NCBI RefSeq assembly: GCF_000970345.1
Contig: NZ_LAQU01000004.1
Coordinates: 214,533 to 278,532 of the forward strand
Length of the DNA stretch: 64,000 nt
Direction: 5' to 3'
DNA from: Robbsia andropogonis
Lineage (GTDB): Bacteria; Pseudomonadota; Gammaproteobacteria; Burkholderiales; Burkholderiaceae
Part shown: positions 17,979-30,684 of the stretch, in pieces
Position numbering within the stretch: the first letter of the stretch is position 1
How the letters are laid out: each line of letters begins with the position of its first letter
Position numbers and translations under genes: made by a program
Notes under the pieces: generated by a model
The model's database searches: none
Told to the model about the DNA's origin: nothing
The model's input: only the letters and a program-made list of their open reading frames with translations

Positions 17979-18836
17979 ATGACACAGATATTTTGCGTGG
18001 CAAACCAGAAGGGTGGGGTAGGAAAGACAACAACGGCAGTCAATCTGGCGGCGAGTCTTGCCTCGCAAAATCAACGCGTGTTGTTGGTCGACCTGGACCC
18101 TCAGGGCAATGCCACGATGGGTAGCGGCGTGGATAAACAGGCCGTTACGCATACCGTCTACCAGGTGCTGATTGGGGACGCGAGGATCGAGGATACGATT
18201 GTTCCGGCGGCGGACACGGGCTTTGACATGTTGCCGGCAAATCGCGAACTGGCAGGGGCGGAGGTGGACCTGGTCGACGTAGAACGACGTAATCGTCGTC
18301 TCAGTGACGCATTGGAGAGCATCCAGTCGCGCTATGACTATATTCTGATCGATTGTCCGCCCGCGCTGTCGCTGTTAACGCTGAATGGTCTTGTTTCCGC
18401 GCATGGCGTCATCATTCCAATGCAATGCGAGTACTTCGCGTTGGAGGGGCTATCTGATTTGGTGAATACGATCAAGCAGGTACATGCCAACTTTAATCGC
18501 GATTTAAAGATTATTGGCTTGTTGCGGGTCATGTTCGATCCGCGAATTACATTGCAGCAGCAGGTATCTGAACAACTGAAGCAGCATTTCGGTGACAAGG
18601 TGTTCGATACCGTCATTCCCCGCAATGTGAGGTTGGCTGAGGCCCCCAGCTATGGTTTGCCTGGCACGACGTTCGATCCCGGTTCGCGTGGCGCACAGGC
18701 GTATGTGCAGTTTGGAGAGGAAATGATTCGTCGCCATGGCGCTGCCGGATCGCGGAAAACCGGCGCGCCGGGAGCCGCCGACGCGGCAACGAAGGCCACG
18801 ATGAGCAATGAAACCGGTACCGCAGGAGCGATATGA
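17979..18836 (+). CDS. parA: ParA (Soj) chromosome partitioning ATPase
   Basis: Deviant Walker-type ATPase that binds the nucleoid and drives segregation of ParB-parS complexes. The Walker A motif is KGGVGKTTT at residues 11-19, with the signature lysine. Walker B is YILIDCPPALSLLT near 121. The C-terminus has a 30-residue Ala/Gly/Thr-rich tail not seen in short Soj proteins. AGGAAG lies just before the ATG. The stop overlaps the parB start (ATGA), so the pair is translationally coupled. Confidence 0.97.
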   Translation: MTQIFCVANQKGGVGKTTTAVNLAASLASQNQRVLLVDLDPQGNATMGSGVDKQAVTHTVYQVLIGDARIEDTIVPAADTGFDMLPANRELAGAEVDLVDVERRNRRLSDALESIQSRYDYILIDCPPALSLLTLNGLVSAHGVIIPMQCEYFALEGLSDLVNTIKQVHANFNRDLKIIGLLRVMFDPRITLQQQVSEQLKQHFGDKVFDTVIPRNVRLAEAPSYGLPGTTFDPGSRGAQAYVQFGEEMIRRHGAAGSRKTGAPGAADAATKATMSNETGTAGAI

Positions 18837-19741
18837 AACCGATGGTCGCAAAAAAGAAGGGTTTGGGACGCGGGCTCGAGACGTTGCTCGGCGGTAACGC
18901 GGACATCAGCGACGCAATGCAACGGGAGGCCCACCCCAGCACGATGCCATTGCGGCAATTGGTGCCCGGCAAGTATCAGCCGCGTACCCGGATGGACGAA
19001 GGTGCCCTGCAGGATCTGGCATCCAGTATTCGTGCGCAAGGCTTGATGCAACCGATTCTGGTGCGGCCGATTGGCGGCGATATATACGAGATCATTGCTG
19101 GTGAACGCCGCTTCCGAGCAGCGAATCTGGCAGGGCTTACGGAAGTTCCAGTGCTGGTGAAGGATGTCCCCGATCAAGCTGCCGCGGCAATGGCATTGAT
19201 CGAGAATATCCAGCGCGAGGACTTGAACCCTCTGGAGGAAGCGCAAGGTATTCAACGCTTGCTGGATGAGTTCAAATTCACGCACGAACAAGCGGCCGAG
19301 TCGGTTGGCCGTTCGCGTAGCGCCGTATCGAATCTGCTGCGATTGTTGAATCTCGCGACGCCCGTGCAGACGATGTTATTGGCGGGCGATCTCGACATGG
19401 GGCACGCGCGTGCGCTGTTATCAGTTGATGCCGGGACACAAGTTGCCCTGGCAAATCAAATTATCAATCGGCGATTGTCGGTTCGCGAAGCGGAAAAGCT
19501 GGTGACGCAGACTGCGCGCGACGATAAGGCGGCGCCAAAGGCGCAGAAGGTACGGAAGTCACGAGATTTGTCCCGACTCGAAGATGAACTGGCAGACATG
19601 CTTTCTGCATCGGTCGATATCAAAGTAGGGCGCAGCGGTAGAGGACAGTTGACGATCGGTTTCGGCAGCCTCGACGCGCTGGAAGGGATTATCGCCAGGC
19701 TGCGTCAACCTGCCCCGGAAGAAAATGCGTCGCCGCGCTAA
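18833..19741 (+). CDS. parB: ParB (Spo0J) centromere-binding CTPase
   Basis: Binds parS, slides along DNA as a CTP-dependent clamp and loads condensin. The 302-residue protein shows PGKYQPRT near residue 43, the CTP-binding motif GERRFRAAN near 85, the ENIQREDLNPLEEA block near 124, the helix-turn-helix AAESVGRSRSAVSNLLRLL near 154 and a C-terminal dimerisation helix ending in LEGIIARLR. The cognate sites are the parS copies at 14635-17805. No parS copy was seen elsewhere in the window. Confidence 0.97.
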   Translation: MKPMVAKKKGLGRGLETLLGGNADISDAMQREAHPSTMPLRQLVPGKYQPRTRMDEGALQDLASSIRAQGLMQPILVRPIGGDIYEIIAGERRFRAANLAGLTEVPVLVKDVPDQAAAAMALIENIQREDLNPLEEAQGIQRLLDEFKFTHEQAAESVGRSRSAVSNLLRLLNLATPVQTMLLAGDLDMGHARALLSVDAGTQVALANQIINRRLSVREAEKLVTQTARDDKAAPKAQKVRKSRDLSRLEDELADMLSASVDIKVGRSGRGQLTIGFGSLDALEGIIARLRQPAPEENASPR

Positions 19742-20141
19742 CGTCGTCTAGTTGTATGGTCAAGAAAACAGTGAGGTGGTGATCTTATCTGTGCCGTGAC
19801 CCTGCAGTCTGAACTTCTGTACAGGCTTGCGATTCACGCCTACAGCTGATTTGGTCCTTCCTGTATTGCCTCGACTATCTCTGTAAATATCCATCTGTCT
19901 GAAAGAACAGACATGTGGCAATACGCCGCAAGGGTTCACTTATCCAAACGTTTACGCTTGCCCCTCGCGAAATTCGTGTTCAACGCGATGGCGCGCTTTT
20001 ACGGGACCTTTTGCATTGATGCGCGTTACATAGATCAATGTCTATGCCGATTTTGACGCGACACATCGGTATTGCTGCAGTACGGCAAAAATAACGCTTT
20101 TCGCCGGAATCGATGATGGATGCGTGATGGGCGATAATCGC
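19742..20141. other. Intergenic region upstream of the ATP synthase promoter
   Basis: No gene is supported. There is a short hairpin (TGTCTG/CAGACA near 19894-19913) without a U-tract. The rest has no repeated structure until the AATCGC cluster that overlaps the atp promoter. Confidence 0.35.
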
Positions 20142-20170
20142 TTGAATCGCTTGGGATAATCGCTTACAAT
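20136..20170 (+). promoter_or_regulatory. Predicted sigma70 promoter of the atp operon with AATCGC repeats
   Basis: TTGAAT (20142-20147), a 17-bp spacer and TACAAT (20165-20170) form a good housekeeping promoter 66 bp before the atpI start. Four AATCGC words (20136, 20145, 20158, 20168) overlap both hexamers and could be a binding site for a regulator. Confidence 0.6.
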
Positions 20171-20236
20171 CGCCCGGATTTATCTGTCAGTCAGGTCTAA
20201 TTGTAAGCGTTCCGAAAGCTGCGGGAGTGTATGTGT

Positions 20237-20860
20237 ATGGTTGGAACGGCGGACGACGCCGGCGCGCAAAAGGCGCGCGACGCGGGGAGCGCGCCTTCCG
20301 ATCGCACTGAACGTGGCGTGCCGTTCGCGGCCGGGCACGACTCCTCGGGGCAAAGCGCCCATCGCAGCAATGCTTCCGTTTCCGACGCGTTCCACCGTGA
20401 AGACCAGGCGGTCGTCACGAACGACTGGGACGATTGGCAAGAGGTGCCACCACCGGTGGTACCGCTTACGCGGGGGCAGGCGCAACAGCTGTTTGGTCCG
20501 GATGTCGCGCGACCATCCCGGGTGACTCCGCTGCGGGTGGTGCTGGCACAGATCGTTTTGACGATCGTGGCGGCATGCGTTGCAGCGGTCCTGAGCGCGA
20601 ATGCGCCAGCGGCGGCGTTTTCGGCGGCGATCGGAGGGATGATCTGCTGGATCCCGAGTGCTGCGTTTGCCGGCTACCTTAGCCGGCGCGGGCGGGATTC
20701 GGTTGCGGTCTGGATGCTGGCTGAAGGCGTCAAGTTGGGACTGACGATCGCGATGTTTATCGCGGTGGCAGTGTTATTCCGGGAAGTGCGGTGGGTGCCG
20801 TTGCTCCTGACCTATGTGTTGGCGCTGAAGACTTATTGGCTCGCGCTGGCATGGCGGTAA
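20237..20860 (+). CDS. atpI: ATP synthase subunit I (AtpI), Fo assembly protein
   Basis: Small membrane protein that helps c-ring assembly. Of the 207 residues, the first 100 or so are polar and not conserved (Asp/Ala-rich; end near WDDWQEVPPP), followed by four hydrophobic segments of the AtpI type (LAQIVLTIVAACVAAVLS, IGGMICWIPSAAFAGYLS, LTIAMFIAVAVLF, PLLLTYVLALKTYW). GGAG at 20223-20226 favours the ATG at 20237 over the one at 20231. It is the first gene of the atp operon. The long N-terminal extension is longer than usual for the family. Confidence 0.85.
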   Translation: MVGTADDAGAQKARDAGSAPSDRTERGVPFAAGHDSSGQSAHRSNASVSDAFHREDQAVVTNDWDDWQEVPPPVVPLTRGQAQQLFGPDVARPSRVTPLRVVLAQIVLTIVAACVAAVLSANAPAAAFSAAIGGMICWIPSAAFAGYLSRRGRDSVAVWMLAEGVKLGLTIAMFIAVAVLFREVRWVPLLLTYVLALKTYWLALAWR

Positions 20861-21012
20861 GTGGAGGGCTGGTTGTGAGCCGACCTGCGTGATAGCGCGA
20901 TGAGCGGCTCGCACGGAGGTAACGTGGCACTGTGTAACGCCGTATTCCACCACCCGACAGGCCCTGCCTGCCGGGTGGTTGTCCGAATTCTTAAAAATTG
21001 GTGCTTGAATCT

Positions 21013-21861
21013 ATGGCTGCTGGATCCGAAACTGCGCTTACGCCTTCCGAATACATTGCGCACCATCTGCAAAACTTTGCGACGGGCCATCAGACGAAGT
21101 TGATCGATTTTTCGATCATCAACCTCGACACGATGTTTTGGTCGATCGTCGCCGGCGTGATTACGCTGACCCTGCTGATCACGGCCGCTCGCCGCGCATC
21201 GCCGAACGTGCCGACGCGTTTCCAGTGCCTGATCGAAATGCTCGTCGAAATGGTCGAAGACCAATCGAAATCAATCGTGCATGGCGACCGTGCTTTCATT
21301 GCGCCGCTGGCCCTGATGGTCTTCGTCTGGGTAGCACTGATGAACTCATTCGACTTGATCCCGGTCGATCTGCCGGCCCATCTGATTCAATGGACCGGAA
21401 TGAACAGCGTGATCAGCCATCATCGGATCGTGCCTACCGCCGATCTCAACGCGACGATGGGCATGTCTCTCGGTGTACTGGTTCTGATGCTGTACTACAG
21501 CGTCAAGATCAAGGGTGCCGCGGGCTGGGGCAAGGAATTGATCAGTGCCCCGTTCGGCAATCACTTCGTGCTGTGGATACCTAATCTGGCACTGAACATC
21601 ATTGAATACGTTGCGCGGACCGTGTCTCTGGGTATGCGGTTGTTCGGCAATATGTATGCGGGCGAGCTGCTGTTCCTGCTGATCGCTTTGCTGGGCAGCA
21701 TCTGGCATTTCGATGCACATGCCGGTGTGCTGGGCTTCGTCGGAAACGTGTTGGCCGGTAGTGTATGGGCGATCTTCCACATCCTGATCGTCTTGCTGCA
21801 AGCCTTCATTTTCATGATGTTGACGCTGGTGTATCTTGGCCAGGCTCACGATAAACATTGA
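21013..21861 (+). CDS. atpB: ATP synthase Fo subunit a
   Basis: Membrane subunit with the proton half-channels, 282 residues with five to six membrane helices. The essential arginine lies in SLGMRLFGNMYAGELL near residue 210, and the final helix motif (LLQAFIFMMLTLVYLGQA) is complete. The ATG at 21013 fits Burkholderia homologues beginning MAAGSE; the longer reading is not preferred. It follows atpI by 152 bp, and a hairpin of CCACCCGACAGGC and GCCTGCCGGGTGG arms (20950-20980) lies in that gap. Confidence 0.97.
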   Translation: MAAGSETALTPSEYIAHHLQNFATGHQTKLIDFSIINLDTMFWSIVAGVITLTLLITAARRASPNVPTRFQCLIEMLVEMVEDQSKSIVHGDRAFIAPLALMVFVWVALMNSFDLIPVDLPAHLIQWTGMNSVISHHRIVPTADLNATMGMSLGVLVLMLYYSVKIKGAAGWGKELISAPFGNHFVLWIPNLALNIIEYVARTVSLGMRLFGNMYAGELLFLLIALLGSIWHFDAHAGVLGFVGNVLAGSVWAIFHILIVLLQAFIFMMLTLVYLGQAHDKH

Positions 21862-21923
21862 TCGAGCTCCTCGCGGAATCGATCGCGTTTTTCACCATTA
21901 GTCGTTATTTATCCCGTTTTTAA

Positions 21924-22223
<300 letters not shown>

Positions 22224-22480
22224 TCGCGACGCCTTAACGTCCAGTGGAGGATGGTGCCGACGTGGTCGGCGGTGCCGGGATGCCGGTGCCGTTGTCGACT
22301 CCCAGGCGCCTCCGATCCTGCGCTGGCCGCCGGCTCTGTGCCCCGTCGATGACGATGCCGGGCCCTGTTATCGGAATATTGGTCCGCTGACGGAATGGGC
22401 TGCAGCAAGTGGTAAACCAGGTATCGGGCGCGGCGGCAGCGCGTTCTCCAGTCCGGTGCAGTACTCGTAAAGGAAACACA

Positions 22481-22951
22481 GTGAATCTCAACGCAACCCT
22501 GATTGCGCAGTTGATCGTGTTCCTGATCCTTGCGTGGTTCACGATGAAGTTCGTGTGGCCGCCGTTGATCAAGGCGCTCGACGAACGCGCGAGAAAGATC
22601 GCCGACGGCCTGGCCGCCGCCGAGAAGGGCAAGGCCGATCTGGCCGACGCGCAAAAGCGCATCGACAAGTCGTTGGCGGAAGCGCGCGACCAAGGTCAAA
22701 ACCGTATTGCTGACGCGGAAAAGCGTGCGCAGCAGGTCGCCGAGGAAATCAAGGCGAATGCGCAAGCCGAGGCAAGCCGGATCATCGCGAGTGCAAAGGC
22801 CGAAGCCGAGCAGCAGGTGGTGCGTGCACGCGAAGCGCTGCGCGGTGAAGTCGTCGTCCTGGCAGTCAAGGGCGCCGAGCAGATCCTGCGCCGCGAGATC
22901 GACGCCAATGCCCATGCCGACCTGTTGAACCAACTGAAGGCCGAGCTCTGA
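22481..22951 (+). CDS. atpF: ATP synthase Fo subunit b
   Basis: Peripheral stalk subunit of 156 residues: one N-terminal membrane helix ([20 protein letters not shown]) followed by a long charged Ala/Glu/Lys coiled coil. The GTG start at 22481, preceded by AAAGGAAACACA, gives the exact family N-terminus ([11 protein letters not shown]). It lies 257 bp after atpE, a wider gap than the others in the operon, and 2 bp before atpH. Confidence 0.96.
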   Translation: MNLNATLIAQLIVFLILAWFTMKFVWPPLIKALDERARKIADGLAAAEKGKADLADAQKRIDKSLAEARDQGQNRIADAEKRAQQVAEEIKANAQAEASRIIASAKAEAEQQVVRAREALRGEVVVLAVKGAEQILRREIDANAHADLLNQLKAEL

Positions 22952-22953
22952 TC

Positions 22954-23508
22954 ATGGCTGAACTCGCGACAATCGCCCGCCCCTACGCCGAAGCTGCTTT
23001 CGACGTCGCGCGCGCCCCGGTCAATGGCCAGGCCGCCGTGTCCACCGACGCATGGTTGACGCAATTGCAGGCGCTGGCGCAAGTGGCCAGTCATCCTGAC
23101 GTCCGTACGCTGGCGAACGACCCGAAGATCAGCCGTGCGCAAATCTTCGAGCTGATCACCGGTGCATCCGGCGTGACGCTCGCGGCGCCGGTAAAGAACT
23201 TCGTGCAGATGCTGGTGGATAACCGGCGCATTGCGTTGCTGTCGGAGATTGCCGCGCAGTTCGAGGCGTTGAAGCACGCCAGCGAAGGCATTTCCGACGC
23301 CGTGATCACCAGTGCCTACCCCCTTGAAGGCAAGGCGCTGACGGAGTTGGTGGCGGCGCTGGAGAAGAAGTTCGGACGCAAGCTGCAAGCACAGGTCGTT
23401 GTCGACCCGGCGCTCATCGGTGGCGTCAGTGTGGCGGTCGGGGATGAAGTGCTCGATACGTCGGTGCGTGCGCGCCTGACGCGGATGCAGGCCTCGCTGG
23501 CCGCGTAA
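22954..23508 (+). CDS. atpH: ATP synthase F1 subunit delta
   Basis: Links F1 to the b-subunit stalk. The 184 residues match OSCP/delta: [15 protein letters not shown] at the N-terminus, [19 protein letters not shown] in the middle and the conserved end [22 protein letters not shown]. It follows atpF by 2 bp, consistent with coupled translation. Confidence 0.97.
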   Translation: MAELATIARPYAEAAFDVARAPVNGQAAVSTDAWLTQLQALAQVASHPDVRTLANDPKISRAQIFELITGASGVTLAAPVKNFVQMLVDNRRIALLSEIAAQFEALKHASEGISDAVITSAYPLEGKALTELVAALEKKFGRKLQAQVVVDPALIGGVSVAVGDEVLDTSVRARLTRMQASLAA

Positions 23509-23670
23509 TTCGCTGCGACGATCACTGACTGAGTTCGCGCTCCAGGGTTTCGCGGTATTGCGGCCTCGGGGCGCGAACGCGCTGATGCCGTCGGTGATAT
23601 GACCGACATGAAGCCGAAAGCAGGCAATGGGTCTGCCGGCGGCAAAGAATTGACTATCAGGAGCAGCAAA

Positions 23671-25212
23671 ATGCAACTCAACCCATCTGAGATCAGCGAG
23701 CTGATCAAGACCCGCATCCAGGGTCTGGAAGCGGGCGCGGATCTGCAAAATCAGGGCACCGTGATCTCGGTGAGCGACGGCATCGTGCGAATCCACGGTC
23801 TGTCGAACGTAACGCAAGGTGAAATGCTCGAGTTCCCGGGCAACATCTTTGGTCTGGCGTTGAACCTGGAACGCGACTCCGTTGGCGCGGTCATTCTGGG
23901 TGAATACGACAGCATCTCCGAAGGCGACACGGTGAAGTGCACGGGTCGTCAACTGGATGTGCCGGTGGGCCCCGAACTGCTGGGGCGCGTCGTCGACACG
24001 CTAGGCAACCCGATCGATGGAAAGGGTCCGGTCGTGACGCAAGCGCGTGACGCAATTGAAAAGATCGCGCCGGGCGTGATCTGGCGTCAGGGCGTGGACC
24101 AGCCGCTGGCAACGGGTATCAAGGCGATCGACGCCATGGTACCGGTTGGCCGTGGTCAGCGTGAGTTGATCATCGGTGACCGTCAGACCGGCAAGACCGC
24201 GGTGGCGATCGATGCGATCATCAACCAGAAAGGCAAGGGCGTGAAGTGCGTCTATGTCGCCATCGGTCAGAAGGCGTCGTCGATCACGAACATCGTGCGC
24301 AAGCTGGAAGAAAACGGCGCGTTGGAATACACGACCGTCGTTGCCGCCATGGCATCTGCGCCGGCCGCCATGCAATACCTGGCACCGTATGCCGGTTGCA
24401 CGATGGGTGAATACTTCCGTGATCGCGGTGAAGATGCGCTGATCGTGTATGACGATCTGACCAAGCAAGCGTTCGCCTATCGCCAGATCTCGCTGTTGCT
24501 GCGTCGTCCGCCAGGCCGTGAAGCCTATCCCGGTGATGTGTTCTATCTGCACTCGCGTCTGTTGGAACGTGCTGCACGCGTGTCGGCTGACTACGTCGAG
24601 AAGTTCACGAACGGGGCCGTCAAGGGCAAGACCGGTTCGTTGACGGCATTGCCGATCATCGAAACGCAGGCGGGCGACGTGACCGCGTTCGTGCCGACCA
24701 ACGTGATCTCGATCACCGACGGTCAGATCTTCCTGGAAACGGACCTGTTCAATGCGGGCATCCGCCCCGCGATCAACGCCGGTATCTCGGTGTCGCGCGT
24801 GGGTGGTGCAGCCCAGACGAAGGTCATCAAGAAGCTGTCCGGTGGTATTCGTACCGACTTGGCCCAGTACCGCGAATTGGCGGCATTCGCTCAGTTCGCC
24901 TCTGATCTGGACGAAGTGACCCGTCGCCAGCTCGAGCGCGGCCGTCGCGTGACCGAACTGCTGAAGCAGCCGCAATATCAGCCTTTGCAGGTATGGGAAA
25001 TGGCTGTTTCGCTGTTCGCGGCGAACAACGGTTACCTGGATGATCTGGACGTGGCGAAGGTGCTGCCGTTCGAAAAGGGTTTGCGCGAAAGCCTGAAGGC
25101 GAACAAGGCAGACCTGATCGGCCGCATCGAAGAGAAGAAGGAACTGACGAAGGACGACGAGCCGTTGCTGCATGCCGCGGTCAAGGACTTCAAGCAGTCC
25201 GGCGCTTACTGA
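23671..25212 (+). CDS. atpA: ATP synthase F1 subunit alpha
   Basis: Non-catalytic nucleotide-binding subunit, 513 residues, the usual length. It begins [13 protein letters not shown], has Walker A GDRQTGKT near residue 170, and the signature [19 protein letters not shown] near 370. AGGAG upstream of 23671 and homologue length fix this start; an in-frame extension to 23599 lacks similarity. It lies 162 bp after atpH. Confidence 0.98.
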   Translation: MQLNPSEISELIKTRIQGLEAGADLQNQGTVISVSDGIVRIHGLSNVTQGEMLEFPGNIFGLALNLERDSVGAVILGEYDSISEGDTVKCTGRQLDVPVGPELLGRVVDTLGNPIDGKGPVVTQARDAIEKIAPGVIWRQGVDQPLATGIKAIDAMVPVGRGQRELIIGDRQTGKTAVAIDAIINQKGKGVKCVYVAIGQKASSITNIVRKLEENGALEYTTVVAAMASAPAAMQYLAPYAGCTMGEYFRDRGEDALIVYDDLTKQAFAYRQISLLLRRPPGREAYPGDVFYLHSRLLERAARVSADYVEKFTNGAVKGKTGSLTALPIIETQAGDVTAFVPTNVISITDGQIFLETDLFNAGIRPAINAGISVSRVGGAAQTKVIKKLSGGIRTDLAQYRELAAFAQFASDLDEVTRRQLERGRRVTELLKQPQYQPLQVWEMAVSLFAANNGYLDDLDVAKVLPFEKGLRESLKANKADLIGRIEEKKELTKDDEPLLHAAVKDFKQSGAY

Positions 25213-25377
25213 CACGTTGCGGGTTAAGCCGCCACGCAGTGCGGCATGCGTCTGCGGTGAACGACAGGCATGCAACGCGTCTGGGATTCGCTCGAAGCGT
25301 GATTGAAGCGAGTGATGATCCAGGCGTCCGGTTCCACCGAATGGCACGGCGATGACGGTACCGACAGGAGTTGAGCA

Positions 25378-27689
<2,312 letters not shown>

Positions 27690-27873
27690 TGCGGCGCGCA
27701 TCGTCATGCTGGATCGCCGTTGCGCGATGCGGGGCGGCGATGCAGGACGAAGGGTGGGCGGCGCGATGCGTCGTTCCAACCCGCATGGTCGCTTTGTATG
27801 GCATGCGACATATATGCGGGCTGGCCAAGCGCGGAACAGGCGCCTGGCGCCGCTCACACGATCAGGAATCGAT

Positions 27874-28293
27874 ATGGCAACCATCAAAGTAGACGTCGTC
27901 AGCGTGGAAGGCGAGATTTTCTCGGGGCAGGCGAAGTTCGTCGCGCTGCCGGGCGAGTCGGGTGAGCTGGGTATCTTGCCGGGCCACACGCCGCTGATCA
28001 CGCGCATCCGTCCCGGTGCGGTACGCATCGAGGCCGAAAACGGCGAGGAAGAATTTGTTTTCGTGGTCGGGGGCATTCTCGACATCCAGCCGACAGGCGT
28101 GACGGTGTTGGCAGACACCGCCATCCGCGGCAAGGATCTGGATGAGGCGAAGGCAGAGGAAGCACGTCGTGCGGCGGAAGAAACGCTGGCAAATGGCGGG
28201 TCGGATCTGCAATACGCTGCTGCCCAGGCTGAACTGGCCGCCGCCGTCGCGCAATTGACGGCGATTCAGCAACTGCGTCAGCGTCGGCACTAA
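27874..28293 (+). CDS. atpC: ATP synthase F1 subunit epsilon
   Basis: Inhibitory/coupling subunit of 139 residues: beta-sandwich domain ([15 protein letters not shown], then [14 protein letters not shown] near 46) and a C-terminal helical hairpin rich in Ala, Glu and Gln. The ATG at 27874 with AGGAA upstream fits homologues; the frame upstream to 27706 is not similar. It is the last gene of the operon, 184 bp after atpD and about 105 bp before the operon terminator. Confidence 0.97.
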   Translation: MATIKVDVVSVEGEIFSGQAKFVALPGESGELGILPGHTPLITRIRPGAVRIEAENGEEEFVFVVGGILDIQPTGVTVLADTAIRGKDLDEAKAEEARRAAEETLANGGSDLQYAAAQAELAAAVAQLTAIQQLRQRRH

Positions 28294-28397
28294 CATTACG
28301 CAGTGCGAGCCGTTCGGATGTAGCCATGCGATTGGTGTTCACAAATCGTATGGTGCGATAAGACTGATCTTGCGTGGCGCAAGTTCAAAGTCGCGGA

Positions 28398-28432
28398 AAA
28401 ACCGCTTTCGGTATCGAAGGCGGTTTTTTTTC
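28398..28432 (+). terminator. Rho-independent terminator of the atp operon
   Basis: Stem AAAACCGCTTTCG / CGAAGGCGGTTTT around a GTAT loop with one G-T wobble, followed by a run of eight T residues (28424-28431). It lies at the expected place behind atpC. Confidence 0.9.
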
Positions 28433-28456
28433 CTTGGAGGACCCGCAACCCGCTTG

Positions 28457-28561
28457 ATGTCGTTGACCCGTTTGTACACGGACCGCGACGCCCAGGGGAA
28501 ATTGATCGCCGCCTATATTGCACTGGCGGAGCCAGAGAGAGAAAAAGCACGCAACGCGTAA
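28457..28561 (+). CDS. Possible 34-residue small protein, unproven
   Basis: A short frame from ATG 28457 encodes a charged helical peptide ending AYIALAEPEREKARNA, with GGAGG 22 bp upstream (too far for a good ribosome-binding site). It sits between the atp terminator and a minus-strand terminator. No family was recognised, and the call rests only on amphipathic composition, so it may be chance. Confidence 0.2.
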   Translation: MSLTRLYTDRDAQGKLIAAYIALAEPEREKARNA

Positions 28562-28601
28562 TACGACGTTCATCGATCGATTGCCGTCGACAAACCGTAG
28601 A

Positions 28602-28630
28602 TAAAAAAAAGCGGGCATGGCGCCCGCTTA
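28602..28630 (-). terminator. Strong rho-independent terminator for a minus-strand transcript
   Basis: On the minus strand an 8-bp perfect stem AAGCGGGC / GCCCGCTT with a 5-nt loop is followed by eight T residues (A-run at 28603-28610 on the plus strand). No convincing minus-strand gene lies to its right, so it marks an unidentified transcript. Confidence 0.75.
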
Positions 28631-29430
28631 AAACCACACGCTACGGGGTTAGCGCGAGGAGACCACTTGGGACAAACACATTCGGGCGTCCAACGAATGC
28701 TGCCTGGACCACTCTTCGCACCAATCGATCAATCCCGACGCCGGCCAATCCCGGCGTGGCGCGCGGCACCCCAACCGCGATGCGCGCTATACTCGAGTGA
28801 TGCAACCTGGCACTATCGCTGGAACAGCGAAGCATCACATTTCCCGATGATGCTTCCCACCGATGCCGTGTTAAACGTGAGGATCGGCCTGATTCACCCG
28901 ATCGCAGCGTTTGCGGCATTCCCGCCCCGATGTGACGATATCAACGCTGCATACCTGAATTTGCGTCGTGACCTGCAGTACCGCATGCGTGAGAACCCGA
29001 GTAATTCCGCCTGCGAACTACGGCTATCACGACTCGCCAAGTAGGCTGCGTTGCGACCGTTGAAATCATTGTGGGCCATCGATTCTAATGTGGCCGTAAC
29101 AAAGTGTATCTGGTTGTAACTAAACTCTGCTTAATAATCAGACACTTACGCGTAATTGCTCTGATTTCGACGGAAGCTGGGGAATATTGTTTCGGCAAGT
29201 ACGTTGCGATTTCGCGCGCCAGCGAAGCGGTGTAATCGTTGTATACCGGCGACTTTCCGCAAGCGCGCCGGTCGTGCGCCGATGGCGGTTCGAGTGGCGA
29301 ACGGTGGACAGCCTGTTGCCGGAATGAAGGTAACAGTCTGTCACTACATCGGGCCGCTTCCCCTGGCCTTGGAATGACGTCATTCGACAATCGGGTCGAT
29401 ATGTCGGTGTTCCCGTCCCCCGGGGTCCGG
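28631..29430. other. Gene-poor region between atpC and hemE
   Basis: About 800 bp without a supported gene. The best minus-strand frame (28641-28919, 92 codons) ends next to the terminator but has a Ser/Arg-rich shadow-like composition. A TATACT hexamer lies at 28788-28793. The segment 29090-29160 is AT-rich and may hold a regulatory site for hemE. Confidence 0.35.
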
Positions 29431-29436
29431 TAGAAT
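29431..29436 (+). promoter_or_regulatory. hemE: -10 element candidate of the hemE promoter
   Basis: TAGAAT, 101 bp before the chosen hemE start; no good -35 is visible 17 bp upstream. If real, it excludes the ATG at 29435 as translation start and supports the start at 29537. Confidence 0.4.
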
Positions 29437-29536
29437 GCCGCTTCATGTCGTGCCGGGGTCGCCTCGCGGGTTCCGCTCGTTCTTTTCCACCGATGCCGGG
29501 CCGAAGCGTCCCCGCGATCCGCAACCAGAAGCACAG

Positions 29537-30649
29537 ATGCCGATGCAATCGTCCGATATGCCCAACGTCGCGCCGCTGGCCAACGACACTTTCCTGCGTG
29601 CGCTGCTGCGGGAACCTACCGACTACACGCCGATCTGGTTAATGCGTCAGGCCGGCCGCTATCTGCCCGAATACAATGCAACGCGGGCCCGTGCAGGCAG
29701 TTTCCTGGGACTGGCAAAGAATCCGGACTATGCCACCGAGGTTACGTTGCAGCCACTGGAGCGCTATCCGCTGGACGCAGCCATCTTGTTTTCGGACATT
29801 CTGACGATTCCGGATGCGATGGGGCTCGGCCTGGCGTTTACACAAGGCGAGGGGCCGCAGTTCGCCAGGCCTGTGCGCACGGAAGCGGATGTAGCGGCGC
29901 TATACGTGCCGGATATCGACGAGACGCTGGGGTACGTGACCGGTGCGGTGTCGAGCATCCGCAAGGCGTTGGTTGATGGTCAGGGGCGTCAACGCGTTCC
30001 GCTGATCGGATTTTCGGGAAGTCCGTGGACGCTTGCGTGCTATATGGTCGAGGGCCGAGGATCAACGGATTTCCGCAATGTGAAAACGATGCTCTATGCG
30101 CGTCCGGACCTGATGCACCAGATCTTGGCGGTCAATGCCGACGCGGTGATCGCCTATCTGAACGCACAGATTCTCGCGGGCGCCCAGGCCGCGATGATCT
30201 TTGACACATGGGGCGGTGCGCTTGCGGACGGCGCCTACCAAACGTTCTCGCTCGCCTACATCAAACGCATTGTTGCCGGCTTGATTCGAGAGCACGAAGG
30301 ACGTCGCGTGCCGGTGATTGCTTTCACGAAAGGCGGCGGGCTGTGGCTGGAGGCGATGGCCGAGACCGGCGTGGACGCGTTGGGTCTCGATTGGACCGTC
30401 GACCCCCGGGCGGCGCGTCAGCGTGTGGGACAACGTGTCGCGTTACAAGGTAGTCTCGATCCGAACATTTTGTTTGCGCCGCCAGAGACCATTCGTGCCC
30501 AGGCGCGTGGATTGTTGGATGCCTATGGCAGCGCGCCGGGCCACGTTTTCAATCTCGGGCACGGCATCTCTCAATTCACGCCGCCGGATCACGTGATCGC
30601 GCTGGTGGACGAGGTGCATGCCTATAGCCGCAAACAGCGTGCGGCGTGA
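29537..30649 (+). CDS. hemE: Uroporphyrinogen decarboxylase
   Basis: Cytosolic haem-pathway enzyme that converts uroporphyrinogen III to coproporphyrinogen III. The 370-residue protein carries signature 1 near residue 30 ([14 protein letters not shown]), signature 2 [17 protein letters not shown] near 157, and the catalytic Asp in [16 protein letters not shown] near 80. The ATG at 29537 gives a normal length; a frame from 29435 adds 34 residues without similarity. It lies between the atp operon and priA, a conserved neighbourhood in Burkholderia. Confidence 0.96.
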   Translation: MPMQSSDMPNVAPLANDTFLRALLREPTDYTPIWLMRQAGRYLPEYNATRARAGSFLGLAKNPDYATEVTLQPLERYPLDAAILFSDILTIPDAMGLGLAFTQGEGPQFARPVRTEADVAALYVPDIDETLGYVTGAVSSIRKALVDGQGRQRVPLIGFSGSPWTLACYMVEGRGSTDFRNVKTMLYARPDLMHQILAVNADAVIAYLNAQILAGAQAAMIFDTWGGALADGAYQTFSLAYIKRIVAGLIREHEGRRVPVIAFTKGGGLWLEAMAETGVDALGLDWTVDPRAARQRVGQRVALQGSLDPNILFAPPETIRAQARGLLDAYGSAPGHVFNLGHGISQFTPPDHVIALVDEVHAYSRKQRAA

Positions 30650-30675
30650 TCATTTTTCGCCTGTCAAGCCTTGAC

Positions 30676-30684
30676 TTATGCACA
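30676..30684 (+). promoter_or_regulatory. DnaA box-like sequence (TTATGCACA)
   Basis: Perfect match to the TTATNCACA consensus, 27 bp after the hemE stop. A second perfect box lies 202 bp downstream. Confidence 0.4.

Noticed and set aside
20133..20165. GATAATCGCTT direct repeats as a plasmid-type iteron
   Set aside because: Only two full copies, within a promoter, and no replication gene nearby; kept as possible regulator site.
22696..23952. Minus-strand open frame (418 codons) opposite atpF-atpH-atpA
   Set aside because: Shadow of ATP synthase genes.
28641..28919. 92-codon minus-strand frame ending at the orphan terminator
   Set aside because: Position is suggestive, but the Ser/Arg-rich sequence has no family and no good ribosome-binding site; treated as a possible RNA instead.
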